DNA of 57,559 nt, taken from positions 1 through 57,559 of the forward strand of contig NZ_CAMLHF010000007.1 in NCBI RefSeq assembly GCF_946479715.1, written 5' to 3'. This document shows, in pieces, positions 1 to 8,617 of the stretch (positions are counted from its first letter, which is position 1; each line of letters starts with the position of its first letter). This DNA comes from an uncultured Pedobacter sp. (lineage in GTDB: Bacteria; Bacteroidota; Bacteroidia; Sphingobacteriales; Sphingobacteriaceae). The translations under genes were made by a program, and so were the position numbers. The notes beneath the pieces are model-generated. The model searched no databases. It was given only the letters and a program-made list of their open reading frames with translations, and was not told where the DNA came from.

Positions 1-495
1 CAGGAAGTATTTTTATTTTCTGACACCATCAAAAATAACATCGCTTTTGGTCTTGATACGGTTAATGATCATGAAGTTGAAACAGCGGCTAAGAATGCTG
101 CCGTTTATCACAACATTATCGATTTTGAGCTTAAATTTGAGACTATGCTTGGCGAAAGAGGAATTACCTTGTCTGGCGGACAGAAACAACGCGTTTCAAT
201 AGCCCGTGCACTAATCAAAGAACCAAAGATCCTGATATTTGACGACTGCCTTTCGGCTGTGGATACCAGAACCGAAGAAGAGATCCTGAATAATTTAGGT
301 AGAATAATGAATGACAAGACAAGTATTCTTATTGCTCACCGGATTTCTACTATAAAAAATGCTGATAAAATTCTGGTTCTTGATGATGGTCAAATCATTG
401 AGCAGGGTACTCATAACGAGTTATTGCAAAAAGGTGGCGCATATGCAGAAATGTATCAGAACCAATTACTTGAAGAAGAAAGTCAATCTGTGTAA
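1..495 (+). CDS. ABC exporter half-transporter, C-terminal ATPase part (5' truncated by window)
   Basis: The reading frame is open from base 1, so this is the end of a larger gene; the ATG at 145 is internal. Visible motifs are the Q-loop (QEVFLFSDTIKNNIAFG), the ABC signature LSGGQKQR, Walker B ILIFDD, the D-loop SAVDT and the switch His in LIAHR. These belong to the nucleotide-binding domain of an MsbA/MdlA-type type I exporter whose membrane domain lies upstream of the window. The residue after Walker B is Asp (FDDCLSAVD) instead of the usual catalytic Glu. In heterodimeric exporters of the BmrC/MdlA/TM287 kind this marks the degenerate ATP site, so a partner half-transporter is expected. 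The substrate cannot be deduced. Confidence 0.93.
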   Translation, partial: QEVFLFSDTIKNNIAFGLDTVNDHEVETAAKNAAVYHNIIDFELKFETMLGERGITLSGGQKQRVSIARALIKEPKILIFDDCLSAVDTRTEEEILNNLGRIMNDKTSILIAHRISTIKNADKILVLDDGQIIEQGTHNELLQKGGAYAEMYQNQLLEEESQSV

Positions 496-502
496 TTTCT
501 AT

Positions 503-534
503 TTTGAACTTTAGTAATTATTCCTTTATATTTA
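503..534 (+). promoter_or_regulatory. Bacteroidota-type promoter before the DUF3276 gene
   Basis: TTTG at 503-506 (-33) is followed after exactly 20 bp by TATATTTA at 527-534, which matches the -7 consensus TAnnTTTG at all but the last base. The start codon at 565 lies about 30 bp downstream. The position just after the ABC gene stop supports independent transcription of the small gene. Confidence 0.6.
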
Positions 535-564
535 CCCGAACCAAAACCAAGAGCTATAGCAACC

Positions 565-894
565 ATGGGAGAATTTGACAACAAAGAGAGAGAAGAGGTT
601 TTTTCAAAGAAAGTAAGAGCTGGTAAAAGAACTTATTTTTTCGACGTAAAAGCAACAAGATCAGGAGATTACTACTTAACCTTAACCGAAAGTAAAAAAA
701 GACTGGAAGATGGTGTTTTTGTAAAACACAAAATCTTTTTATACAAAGAGGATTTCGAGAAATTTGCTGAAGGACTAAATGAAACTGTTGATTATATTAA
801 AAGTCACCAGGAAGTGGTAGAAAAACGTTATGAATACTCTGAGAATCACGAAGGTGCTGGAACAAGGGTTCAAAACGACGACTTTTCATTTTAA
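565..894 (+). CDS. PUR-alpha-like nucleic acid-binding protein (DUF3276 family)
   Basis: A 109-residue acidic/basic cytosolic protein with no signal peptide. The core, with KVRAGKRTYFFDVKATRSGDYYLTLTES followed in the chain by a second beta-rich stretch, matches the small PUR-domain family widespread in Bacteroidota. In that family a single PUR repeat binds single-stranded DNA or RNA and dimerises. Length is normal for the family. It has its own promoter-like sequence and is followed by a strong terminator, so it is probably monocistronic. The exact cellular role of these bacterial PUR proteins is unsettled; the family assignment is by recognition of the sequence. Confidence 0.85.
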   Translation: MGEFDNKEREEVFSKKVRAGKRTYFFDVKATRSGDYYLTLTESKKRLEDGVFVKHKIFLYKEDFEKFAEGLNETVDYIKSHQEVVEKRYEYSENHEGAGTRVQNDDFSF

Positions 895-908
895 CAAAAT
901 AATAGAAA

Positions 909-945
909 AACGCCCTGTTTGCAATAACAAACAGGGCGTTTTTTA
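909..945. terminator. Strong rho-independent terminator, probably bidirectional
   Basis: AACGCCCTGTTTG at 909-921 pairs perfectly with CAAACAGGGCGTT at 928-940 around a 6-base loop (13 bp stem). It is followed by a T-rich tail to 945 on the plus strand and preceded by A residues, giving a T tail on the minus strand. It lies between the convergent DUF3276 (ends 894) and DUF1501 (ends 973) genes. Confidence 0.93.
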
Positions 946-972
946 TTCGGTTAACTTGTAAACCGATGAATT

Positions 973-2391
973 TCAGGAAAACAGATCCATTACGGGCTTA
1001 CCTAAACCGTCTGGGGTAGTATAAAACGGCCTTTTTTCGACCAAATAATTAGTATCTGGAGCAATCCCAAGGGCATGGTAAATGCTTTGGTGAATCTGAT
1101 CTATAACTATGGGATTTTCTATCGTTTTACATGGTCTTTCATCTGCAGTTTTACCATATACACTCCCCTTTTTAATACCTCCACCAAACATTAGCATCGA
1201 ACAGCCATCAGTAAAATGACGGTGCATGCCGTAGTTTTTTATATCCTGAATAATATCTGGCTGCTCTACTTGCTCCTGTACCTTTGCATCGGGACGTCCC
1301 TCAACCATCATATCTCTGCTAAATTCGCTTGCTAAAATAACCAGGGTACGATCTAATCGTCCACTCTTCTCTAAATCTTTAATTAGCTGTGCCACCGGGC
1401 CATCTATTTGCTTTTTCATCTCTATCAGGCGGGTATAACCATTGTCGTGAGTATCCCAGCCTTTAAATGGCTCATATTCGGTAGTTACACTAATAAAACG
1501 AGCCCCTTGCTCTGTAAGCCTGCGTGCCATAAGACAACCTAACCCAAACTTTCCTGTGTTGTAAATATCATATATTTCTTTAGGTTCCTGGCTCAGGTCA
1601 AAAGCTTTGGCCTCGGGAGATTTTAATAGGATATATGCTTGTTCCATGGACCTTTTTAAGGATTCCTTTTGATAATCGCTGCCATATTCACCCATTGGAC
1701 TTTTACTGATGAGATCATAATACAATTTGTTCCGTTTTTCAAATCTGCTTGAGGACATGCCCACAGGTGGCTGCACACTTTCTAATCCGGCAGAAGGATC
1801 AGGTATTAAAAACGGGCCAAACTCATTTCCCAGGAACCCTGCGGTATGAAAAGCTTTTAGCTCTTCTGCCTCCCCAAGGGTAAACCGCTGTCCTATATCT
1901 ATAAAAGCAGGAATTACCGGATTTAATGGGCCCAATTCTTTTGCAATCCAAGATCCAAGGTGAGGAGCCGAAACGGATTGAGGCGGCTTATAGCAAGTAT
2001 GCCAGTGATACTGATGTCGCGAATGTAAAATATGTCCCATATCAGCTGCTACATAGGATCGGATCAATGTTCCTTTATCCATTACATTTCCAATAGATTG
2101 CAATCCTTCAGAAAAATTAATCCCATCTAAAATGGTGGGTACAGATTTAAAGGTGCTCAATACGCTATTTGCCTGCATACCTTTGGAAAAGGGCGTATAT
2201 TTCTTTGGGTCAAAAGTATCGGTATGAGCCATCCCTCCTGCCATCCATAGTAAAATAACAGTATCTGCAGTTGCATGGCTACTTTTTGAATTGCATGAGG
2301 ATAGCAAATTGGTAAGAGGAATGCCGGCAGCCATAGCAGCTAAAGTTGCTGCGCTTGTATTCTTCAAAAAATCTCTTCTATTCCAATTCAT
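973..2391 (-). CDS. DUF1501 family protein with Tat signal
   Basis: A 472-residue exported protein. The N-terminus has a twin-arginine motif (NRRDFLK, residues 4-10), a hydrophobic stretch and a possible lipobox LSSC with Cys33, so it is likely folded in the cytoplasm, exported by Tat and possibly lipidated. The rest matches DUF1501, a family distantly related to the sulfatase/alkaline phosphatase fold; no enzymatic activity is firmly established. It starts 37 bp after the PSD1-type gene, and DUF1501/PSD1 pairs are common in Planctomycetes, Verrucomicrobia and Bacteroidota, so the two products probably act together. It is the last gene before the shared terminator at 909-945. A role in processing the glycan handled by the upstream genes is inference. 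Confidence 0.88.
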   Translation of the reverse strand: MNWNRRDFLKNTSAATLAAMAAGIPLTNLLSSCNSKSSHATADTVILLWMAGGMAHTDTFDPKKYTPFSKGMQANSVLSTFKSVPTILDGINFSEGLQSIGNVMDKGTLIRSYVAADMGHILHSRHQYHWHTCYKPPQSVSAPHLGSWIAKELGPLNPVIPAFIDIGQRFTLGEAEELKAFHTAGFLGNEFGPFLIPDPSAGLESVQPPVGMSSSRFEKRNKLYYDLISKSPMGEYGSDYQKESLKRSMEQAYILLKSPEAKAFDLSQEPKEIYDIYNTGKFGLGCLMARRLTEQGARFISVTTEYEPFKGWDTHDNGYTRLIEMKKQIDGPVAQLIKDLEKSGRLDRTLVILASEFSRDMMVEGRPDAKVQEQVEQPDIIQDIKNYGMHRHFTDGCSMLMFGGGIKKGSVYGKTADERPCKTIENPIVIDQIHQSIYHALGIAPDTNYLVEKRPFYTTPDGLGKPVMDLFS

Positions 2392-2428
2392 CTTTTTAAG
2401 ATTATAGTTAATTTAAGCATAATTCGGG

Positions 2429-4795
2429 TTAATAGATAATCTGAAATTCGGGCAACAATACCATCGCCCAGAATAAATCCTGAATAGCATCAACACCAGG
2501 AGATTTGCCAAGAGCCTGTTTGGCTATTTTAATTTCTTTCTCAACCGGCTCCCTGCCTAAAGTTTTTAAGTAAATATCTTTAATGAGCAAATCGGTATTT
2601 TTAAAATTTGTTTTCCAATGCTCGGCACCACTTTTAAGCACAGAATTAAACCTCCAGCCATTGGTAAGTTCAAGGGCCTGCAGCAAATTGGCTTGTGAAT
2701 CTCTGCTGGTGGCTACTGTTTCTCTGTTTGGTCTACCTAAAGCAGTAAGAAAACTATTGTTTGCCACCAAAGAAGCCCGAATAAAGGATGGCTTTATTTG
2801 AGGGGTATATCTGATGTTTGAATCAGCAAAAACAGGGGTTATCACACTGCTTACAGCATCGGTAAACTGTTCGGCCGACATTCTTTTACGTACCATTCCT
2901 TTAAATTTATAGTTCGGGTTGCTAACCTGGGCTACTTCTTTAAAGCCTACTGAAGGGAGTTGATAGGTATTGGATGTGGTAATCTGATAAATCAGCTCTT
3001 TTAAATCAGCTTTGTTGGCAACAAAATTAAATGCCATCCAATCTAGTAAATCCTGACTCCATGGCTCATTGTCCATAACATCAACCGGTTCAACTAAACC
3101 ACGTCCCATAAGTTGCGACCAAATCCGGTTTACTATAGTACGATAAAGTCGCCCGTCTTCTGGTTTAATTAAGTTTTCGGCTAACTGTTTCCGTTTCTCC
3201 TTAACAGGGGCTTTGTTGTCTATAGTACCAAGTTCTTTCCAAAGCATCCTGGCATCTACATATTTTCCGGTTGGTTTATCACAACGATTAATTTCCAGCG
3301 TTGTATCTGCAAAAATATTGGCAAAAGCATAAGCGTCATCCAGCTTTAAGTCGCTGATAAAACTGTTGTGACAAGAAGCGCATTTCAGATTTAGGCCTAA
3401 AAATACCTGCGAAACATTTTGAGCGGCCTGCATTTCTGTTCTTTGACTGGCATTAACAACTCCACGCCATTTTATACCTTCTATAAACCCTTTTGACTCT
3501 TCGGAAGGGCTAATTAATTCTTTTACAAACTGATCATATGGTTTATTCGTTTTTAATGACTTGAACAACCAATCAGTAATGTTGAAACGACCTCCTGTAA
3601 TATATCCGGTTCCTGAATAATCGTTTCTTAAAGCATCATTCCAGAAACTTAGCCAATGCAATGCATAATCGTTATCAAGACTCAATAGTTTTTTAACCCA
3701 CAAAGCTCTTTTATCTGGTCTTGTATCTTTTGAGAATGATTCCAAATCTGCCGGGCTAGGTAACAAACCAATAATATCGAGGTAAATCCTCCGTAAATAA
3801 GTACGGTCATCTATTAATGAAGGCCATTTAATCTTGTTTTTAGCAAAGTACTGGTTCGTCCATAAATCAACAGGATTAGATAAATTATTTGAAGGCGCAG
3901 GAAGAACAGGGTTGCGTGGCTCAAGTTTAGCTACTCTAAAAACGTTTTGCTTTGTGCCGTCATCTGGCCATGGAGCCCCTTTTTCTATCCAGAAACGAAC
4001 TATTTCAATATCCTTTTCTGCCAGCTTTTTCCCTTTAGAAGGCATGACGTCTTTATGATCTGCGGGTAAAGAAATACGTTTAAATATTTCACTTTCCTGA
4101 GGATTTCCAGGTACTATAACGGGTCCATTCTCACCACCCTTTAAAGCTACATGCTTCCCATCAAGCCTTAAATCTCCTTTTACTTTCTCTGAACCATGAC
4201 ACTTATAACAGTTATGCGCAAGTATAGCCCTTACTTCGGTATTTAATTCTATTTCCTGCTTTTTTGTAAGTTTAGCCGTATCGCTTTTTAAAGCAACAAG
4301 ACTAAAATTAGCTGAGCCCTTTGTTTCATAATCCTTGCTCCAGGGCAATGTGCTTGAGAGGAAATCACTTCCGTGAGTTAAATTAGCCCCAAAGTGTCCG
4401 GCTACAGAAACACCTATTGCTGTTGAAAACAATAAGCCCCGGTAAACTTTAATTTGCTTAAGCTTATCCTTTTTGCGGATTTGATAGAGAAAAGCAAGCG
4501 TTAAAACGCCAAGTGCAGCAGTTGTAAATCCTATCCATTGGTGCAACGTTAAAACATCGCCGCTATAATCTCCATCCTGATACAGCAACCACCCCAAAGC
4601 AGCAGAAATTATAGCCCCAAGTGATCCTGCAATAAGGAGGGCATCAATACCTGAACGTAGTTTTGAGTTAAAGTTTTTTAAAGTGAATAGCTCCAGTATA
4701 GCAGCAAATAAAAGCAGCCCTACAGGAAAATGCACTGCCAAAGGATGCAGATGGCCTAAAAAATCCCAAAGCCAGAATGCTATGTGCTGTAACAT
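2429..4795 (-). CDS. PSD1-type heme protein: membrane domain, cytochrome c-like domain, DUF1549 and DUF1553
   Basis: 788 residues. The first ~150 residues hold several membrane segments resembling DUF2231 (LAVHFPVGLLLFAAILE near the start). A planctomycete-type cytochrome c segment follows with a CYKCHG heme motif near residue 197. Next come DUF1549 (from about residue 312), a second CxxCH (LKCASCHNSF, near residue 475) and a C-terminal DUF1553 region. Two CxxCH motifs after a membrane anchor indicate a periplasm-facing c-type heme protein, probably redox-active. It is followed by the DUF1501 gene 37 bp away. A hairpin at 4829-4870 separates it from the GH20 gene, so it may be transcribed partly independently of the SusCD operon. 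Domain identity is well supported; the reaction is unknown. Confidence 0.88.
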   Translation of the reverse strand: MLQHIAFWLWDFLGHLHPLAVHFPVGLLLFAAILELFTLKNFNSKLRSGIDALLIAGSLGAIISAALGWLLYQDGDYSGDVLTLHQWIGFTTAALGVLTLAFLYQIRKKDKLKQIKVYRGLLFSTAIGVSVAGHFGANLTHGSDFLSSTLPWSKDYETKGSANFSLVALKSDTAKLTKKQEIELNTEVRAILAHNCYKCHGSEKVKGDLRLDGKHVALKGGENGPVIVPGNPQESEIFKRISLPADHKDVMPSKGKKLAEKDIEIVRFWIEKGAPWPDDGTKQNVFRVAKLEPRNPVLPAPSNNLSNPVDLWTNQYFAKNKIKWPSLIDDRTYLRRIYLDIIGLLPSPADLESFSKDTRPDKRALWVKKLLSLDNDYALHWLSFWNDALRNDYSGTGYITGGRFNITDWLFKSLKTNKPYDQFVKELISPSEESKGFIEGIKWRGVVNASQRTEMQAAQNVSQVFLGLNLKCASCHNSFISDLKLDDAYAFANIFADTTLEINRCDKPTGKYVDARMLWKELGTIDNKAPVKEKRKQLAENLIKPEDGRLYRTIVNRIWSQLMGRGLVEPVDVMDNEPWSQDLLDWMAFNFVANKADLKELIYQITTSNTYQLPSVGFKEVAQVSNPNYKFKGMVRKRMSAEQFTDAVSSVITPVFADSNIRYTPQIKPSFIRASLVANNSFLTALGRPNRETVATSRDSQANLLQALELTNGWRFNSVLKSGAEHWKTNFKNTDLLIKDIYLKTLGREPVEKEIKIAKQALGKSPGVDAIQDLFWAMVLLPEFQIIY

Positions 4796-4828
4796 AATTA
4801 GATTTTATATTTGGTCTCAAAAAAATGA

Positions 4829-4870
4829 ATTTTTCAAAAGATAGAATAGTTATTCTGCCTTTTGAAAAAT
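4829..4870 (-). terminator. Long AT-rich hairpin between the GH20 and PSD1-type genes
   Basis: ATTTTTCAAAAG (4829-4840) and CTTTTGAAAAAT (4859-4870) are perfect inverted repeats. Inside them AGAATA (4843-4848) pairs with TATTCT (4851-4856), giving an almost continuous 20-bp stem with a 2-base loop. On the minus strand it is followed by TCATTTTTTTG, so it can end or attenuate transcription coming from the GH20 gene. The stem is AT-rich, so it could instead be an operator or an mRNA-processing site. Confidence 0.6.
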
Positions 4871-4934
4871 CTCATAACTTGAATAAATATCCAATTATAA
4901 TAGTTAACAAGCAACCTGTACTGTCTTGTCTTTC

Positions 4935-7463
4935 CTATTTATTTTGCACTTTAACCGTACGGCCAGATTTGCCTTCGGCATTAAATACTTTTAATTGTAT
5001 TGTTCCCCTTGTATCAATAGCTGATTTGTAAATGTTACTATTTATTGTCGGCTCTGTTCCATCTGTTGTATATCGAATTACAAAACCGGGCAATTGTACA
5101 TTGGCAATCACTCTACCATTCTCAATTGCCACCCCTGCAGTTGGAATACGGTAATTATAACCACCTGAATAATGATTTAACCTTGGTAGTTCTCTTTTGC
5201 CTACAATGTTCACAAATTCAGACCAATCCTTGTTATACATTGCCTTGCTTTTTAGGGTATCTGTTTCAGTGGCCCATTCCGGATTTTTTGCCCAAGCTCT
5301 TTCAGCTACACCAAACAACTTTGGCAAAAGCATATACTCAAATCTTTCCGGGGTTTTAATGATTTCACTCCACAAAGGCGACTGTATACCTACAATGTTT
5401 GATTTCCCAAATTCAGTAAGTGTAGTTTTCCCTTCCAATATCTTTTTATCAATAGGATTACCGCTTTCATCTTCCTTTAAATTTTTGAATAGTTCATAAG
5501 GAACAAAATAATAAGGTTTATCTACATCGACATAACCACCCCAATACTGGCCGGTTTCATTAAAACTTCTGTTGGTTGCCAGATCCAGGTAAAGATTTGT
5601 AACGCAAGTTAATACAACTTTATATCCTGCATTAGCTAGTTTATAAGCAAGATCCTCATTACCACTTAAGTTATTCCAAACATCGGCATGGAAATTCTCT
5701 TTAGCAAAACGATCATCAAGCACCATCTTCTTTTCTCCATTTACCAGTGCTTTTCTTAGTCCTATTTCTTCCCAGCCCGACAAATACAATTGCTTTGTTT
5801 TAAGCATATTATTGACCTTATTGAAGTAGTAATGCCACATTTCATCAACTCCCTTAATTGAAGTATCCGTTTTTAACAAGTTTGCGACAGCAGGAGATTT
5901 CTCCCACACTCCAGCCGGAACTTCATCACCACCAAAGTGTATTGTTGCCAATGGAGCATTAGCCTCTGTGTACATAATGCGTATTTCATCGACCACTTTT
6001 TCAAGAAAATTATATGCTGATGGTAGCGCCACATTGATTACATTATCATTCCATCCCTGAACAGATTCATATATTGATTTATCATTCAAATCTCGTAACA
6101 AATACTGTCCGGCTTCTTTCTTTTTACCCGCTTTCATTAATCTTTCGTACCTGGCATCCATAGACTTAATGGCAGCTCTGGCATGGCCTGGGGTTTCAAT
6201 CTCAGGTATCACACGGATATGCCTTGCAGTAGCATATTTAAGGATTTCAATAAATTCTGGACGTGTGTAAAATCCACTTCCAGAATTTACACCTATATCA
6301 GCTCCAGATCCGTATGATGGGAGAATATTTTTGCCATCATCAATAGTATGACCACGTTGTGAGCCTACTGTTGTAAGTTCAGGCAAACCTTGAATCTCCA
6401 ATCGCCAACCTTCATCATCATTTAAATGAAAGTGAAGCACATTCATTTTATAAAGAGCCATCACGTCCAAAACTTTCAGTACCTCCTTTTTAGATTGAAA
6501 ATTTCGTCCTACATCCATCATGAATCCCCTGAATCCAAACCGGGGAGCATCCTCAATTTCGACCGCAGGTACTGCAATTTCTTTTTGGATCGCTCCCCAA
6601 GATGTGGAAGGGAATAAAGTCTTTAAAGATTGTATACCATAAAATACACCGGCCGGGTCGGCGGCAGTTACAACTATGCTTTCTGGTGTAACGCTTAGTT
6701 TATAGGACTCACTACCGCTTACGTTTCCTTTTTTAATTACAATTGTGTTTTTAGCAGGCGGCTGAACAAAAGAAGGTCTTTTACCTAATATGGCTGATAA
6801 TTCATCGGCAAATAAATTGGCCTCCTTTTCAAACTCAATTTCAGATATTATCGAAACTTCTGGAGTTAGGTTAAATGATCCCTCTTTTTCTTTATAAGAT
6901 ACAGGAGTTGGAAAAACTTTGGGCAGTTTATCAAAAGGAATATCCTGTATCAGTTTGTTCTGACTAAATACATGAGCCGCCACTTCGGCTTCTACTTTTT
7001 CAACCTGCTGAGCCGGCTTTATATCTGTATGCTTGATATTATATCCTTTGGAAGGGTTTTTGTCCCACACCAGATAAAAACCTGAGGAGAGATCTGTAAT
7101 ATTTTTAACCTCCGTTGAAAGCACCTGAATCTTTTTTGATGCGCCAGATTTTAAAGCAGCAAAGCCTTTTAAGGGATACAAACGAAATAGGTCTCCATTT
7201 ACATGTCTTATTTGAGCACTAAGACTGTCGGCACCGGTAACCTCCATAGGTCTGGAGTTAAAGTAAATACTCCATCCTCCTGCAGGCAATGTTTGTTTCC
7301 CATTATTAGTAATGGTTAATACTGATAAGGTCTTGTCATCAATATTCTTCAAAACCTCTCTGATTATGTGGAGGTCACCAATCTTAAACTGCGATGCCGG
7401 TTGTGCATAAGCATTTATTAAACCACTAAAAAGTAGTGCAATTAGAATACAGAATTTCTTCAT
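4935..7463 (-). CDS. GH20 beta-N-acetylhexosaminidase (chitobiase-like)
   Basis: 842 residues with an N-terminal signal peptide ending near AYAQ. Domains in order: a CHB_HEX carbohydrate-binding-like domain (about residues 25-150), a GH20b N-terminal domain (about 180-300), the GH20 barrel (about 305-690) and a chitobiase C-terminal domain (about 760-842, with IRYTTDGTEPT). The catalytic Asp-Glu pair is in HFGGDEVPAG near residue 509, and the substrate-site motif HFHLNDDEGWR is intact. The enzyme removes terminal beta-linked GlcNAc (or GalNAc) from oligosaccharides in the periplasm or at the cell surface. It lies 12 bp after the NagX-like gene in the SusCD operon. The architecture is that of chitobiases, suggesting chitin-derived or other GlcNAc-containing glycans. 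Confidence 0.93.
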   Translation of the reverse strand: MKKFCILIALLFSGLINAYAQPASQFKIGDLHIIREVLKNIDDKTLSVLTITNNGKQTLPAGGWSIYFNSRPMEVTGADSLSAQIRHVNGDLFRLYPLKGFAALKSGASKKIQVLSTEVKNITDLSSGFYLVWDKNPSKGYNIKHTDIKPAQQVEKVEAEVAAHVFSQNKLIQDIPFDKLPKVFPTPVSYKEKEGSFNLTPEVSIISEIEFEKEANLFADELSAILGKRPSFVQPPAKNTIVIKKGNVSGSESYKLSVTPESIVVTAADPAGVFYGIQSLKTLFPSTSWGAIQKEIAVPAVEIEDAPRFGFRGFMMDVGRNFQSKKEVLKVLDVMALYKMNVLHFHLNDDEGWRLEIQGLPELTTVGSQRGHTIDDGKNILPSYGSGADIGVNSGSGFYTRPEFIEILKYATARHIRVIPEIETPGHARAAIKSMDARYERLMKAGKKKEAGQYLLRDLNDKSIYESVQGWNDNVINVALPSAYNFLEKVVDEIRIMYTEANAPLATIHFGGDEVPAGVWEKSPAVANLLKTDTSIKGVDEMWHYYFNKVNNMLKTKQLYLSGWEEIGLRKALVNGEKKMVLDDRFAKENFHADVWNNLSGNEDLAYKLANAGYKVVLTCVTNLYLDLATNRSFNETGQYWGGYVDVDKPYYFVPYELFKNLKEDESGNPIDKKILEGKTTLTEFGKSNIVGIQSPLWSEIIKTPERFEYMLLPKLFGVAERAWAKNPEWATETDTLKSKAMYNKDWSEFVNIVGKRELPRLNHYSGGYNYRIPTAGVAIENGRVIANVQLPGFVIRYTTDGTEPTINSNIYKSAIDTRGTIQLKVFNAEGKSGRTVKVQNK

Positions 7464-7475
7464 TTTGTTTGATAA

Positions 7476-8597
7476 CTAAACGCGTATGTATATTTTTCTT
7501 TTATCGAGTATATAGCCTACCAACCAACAGGTAAGCATAAAACAAATTGCAAAAAGCAATGAACCAACAGGACCAGGTGCGATAACCTGAAAAAACTTAG
7601 TACTAATCCACCCCCTGAAATCTAAACCAGGAACGATTACCCCTATAATGGTTAATAACACCTCTGAAACAATGTAAATGAACAACGGATTTTTCCCAAA
7701 AACTGTAAAGAAACTTGTCCATTTTGTATAGGATTTTACTTCTATAACATAAATTAGAGCGCCGATAATTACCAGATCTAAGCCACAGGTAACGAGGACA
7801 AAAGAACTAGTCCACAGCTTTTTGTTTATAGGGAATACCGGGTTAAGGCATATGGCTATTAATATTAACAGACCACCCGCAAGTAATAGTTTCGAAATTG
7901 TTTCAAATCCTTTTCCTTTTTCCTGTATGAATTTACCAGCAAAATATCCGATAATCACGTTCACACACGAAGGTATGGTACTCAATATCCCTTCAGGATC
8001 AAAAGCTATACCTTCGCCATGATACATATGCTTGTCTCCCAACACATATAAGTCAAGATATTGGCCAGCATTTCCTGTCATACTAAACGGATCTGTCGCA
8101 TCGCCAAATAATAACAACGCCACCCAATAGCCAATCAAAAACAATAAGCTGATAATGATTACACTTCTGGTGCTCAGGTAATGGATTAGCAACGATGCAA
8201 TACCATAACAAAGCGCGATTCGCTGTAACACACCTAAAATTCGCGTATTTGCTATAGGCGAGAAACTAATGCCTCCTCCTTCGTTGTAACTGAAAAAAGG
8301 AAACCAATACATTAGATATCCTATGAGAAATATTAACAGCGTACGCTTAAATATTTTTGCCAATACTGCTGAATTTTCCATCTGGGTAAACTTTTTCATA
8401 GAAAAACTCATGGCATTTCCTACAGCAAATAAGAAGGATGGGAATACCAGATCGGTTGGTGTAAAACCGTGCCATGCTGCGTGGTTCAGCATGGCAAAAG
8501 GTTCTGCTCCGCTACCGGGTGTGTTCACGATAATCATGAAACAGACTGTCATACCCCGAAATACATCGAGTGATAAAAAACGTTGTGGTTGGTTCAT
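7476..8597 (-). CDS. NagX-like membrane protein (heparan-alpha-glucosaminide N-acetyltransferase / DUF5009 family)
   Basis: 373 residues with about 10-11 membrane segments. The N-terminus (RFLSLDVFRGMTVCFMIIVN) is the hallmark of the COG4299/NagX family related to lysosomal heparan-alpha-glucosaminide N-acetyltransferase. A conserved His in the first periplasmic region (NHAAWHGFTPTDLVFP) is present. Bacterial members occur with N-acetylglucosamine utilisation genes and are thought to transport or modify amino sugars at the inner membrane, but the reaction is not well proven. It sits 20 bp after susD and 12 bp before the GH20 gene, supporting a role in uptake or acetylation of liberated GlcNAc. 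Confidence 0.88.
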   Translation of the reverse strand: MNQPQRFLSLDVFRGMTVCFMIIVNTPGSGAEPFAMLNHAAWHGFTPTDLVFPSFLFAVGNAMSFSMKKFTQMENSAVLAKIFKRTLLIFLIGYLMYWFPFFSYNEGGGISFSPIANTRILGVLQRIALCYGIASLLIHYLSTRSVIIISLLFLIGYWVALLLFGDATDPFSMTGNAGQYLDLYVLGDKHMYHGEGIAFDPEGILSTIPSCVNVIIGYFAGKFIQEKGKGFETISKLLLAGGLLILIAICLNPVFPINKKLWTSSFVLVTCGLDLVIIGALIYVIEVKSYTKWTSFFTVFGKNPLFIYIVSEVLLTIIGVIVPGLDFRGWISTKFFQVIAPGPVGSLLFAICFMLTCWLVGYILDKRKIYIRV

Positions 8598-8617
8598 TGT
8601 TTTAGGTTATGTTCAGA

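Noticed and set aside
5045..5359. Plus-strand ORF of 104 codons within the GH20 gene
   Set aside because: It lies entirely opposite a well-supported gene, has no promoter and no recognisable domain.
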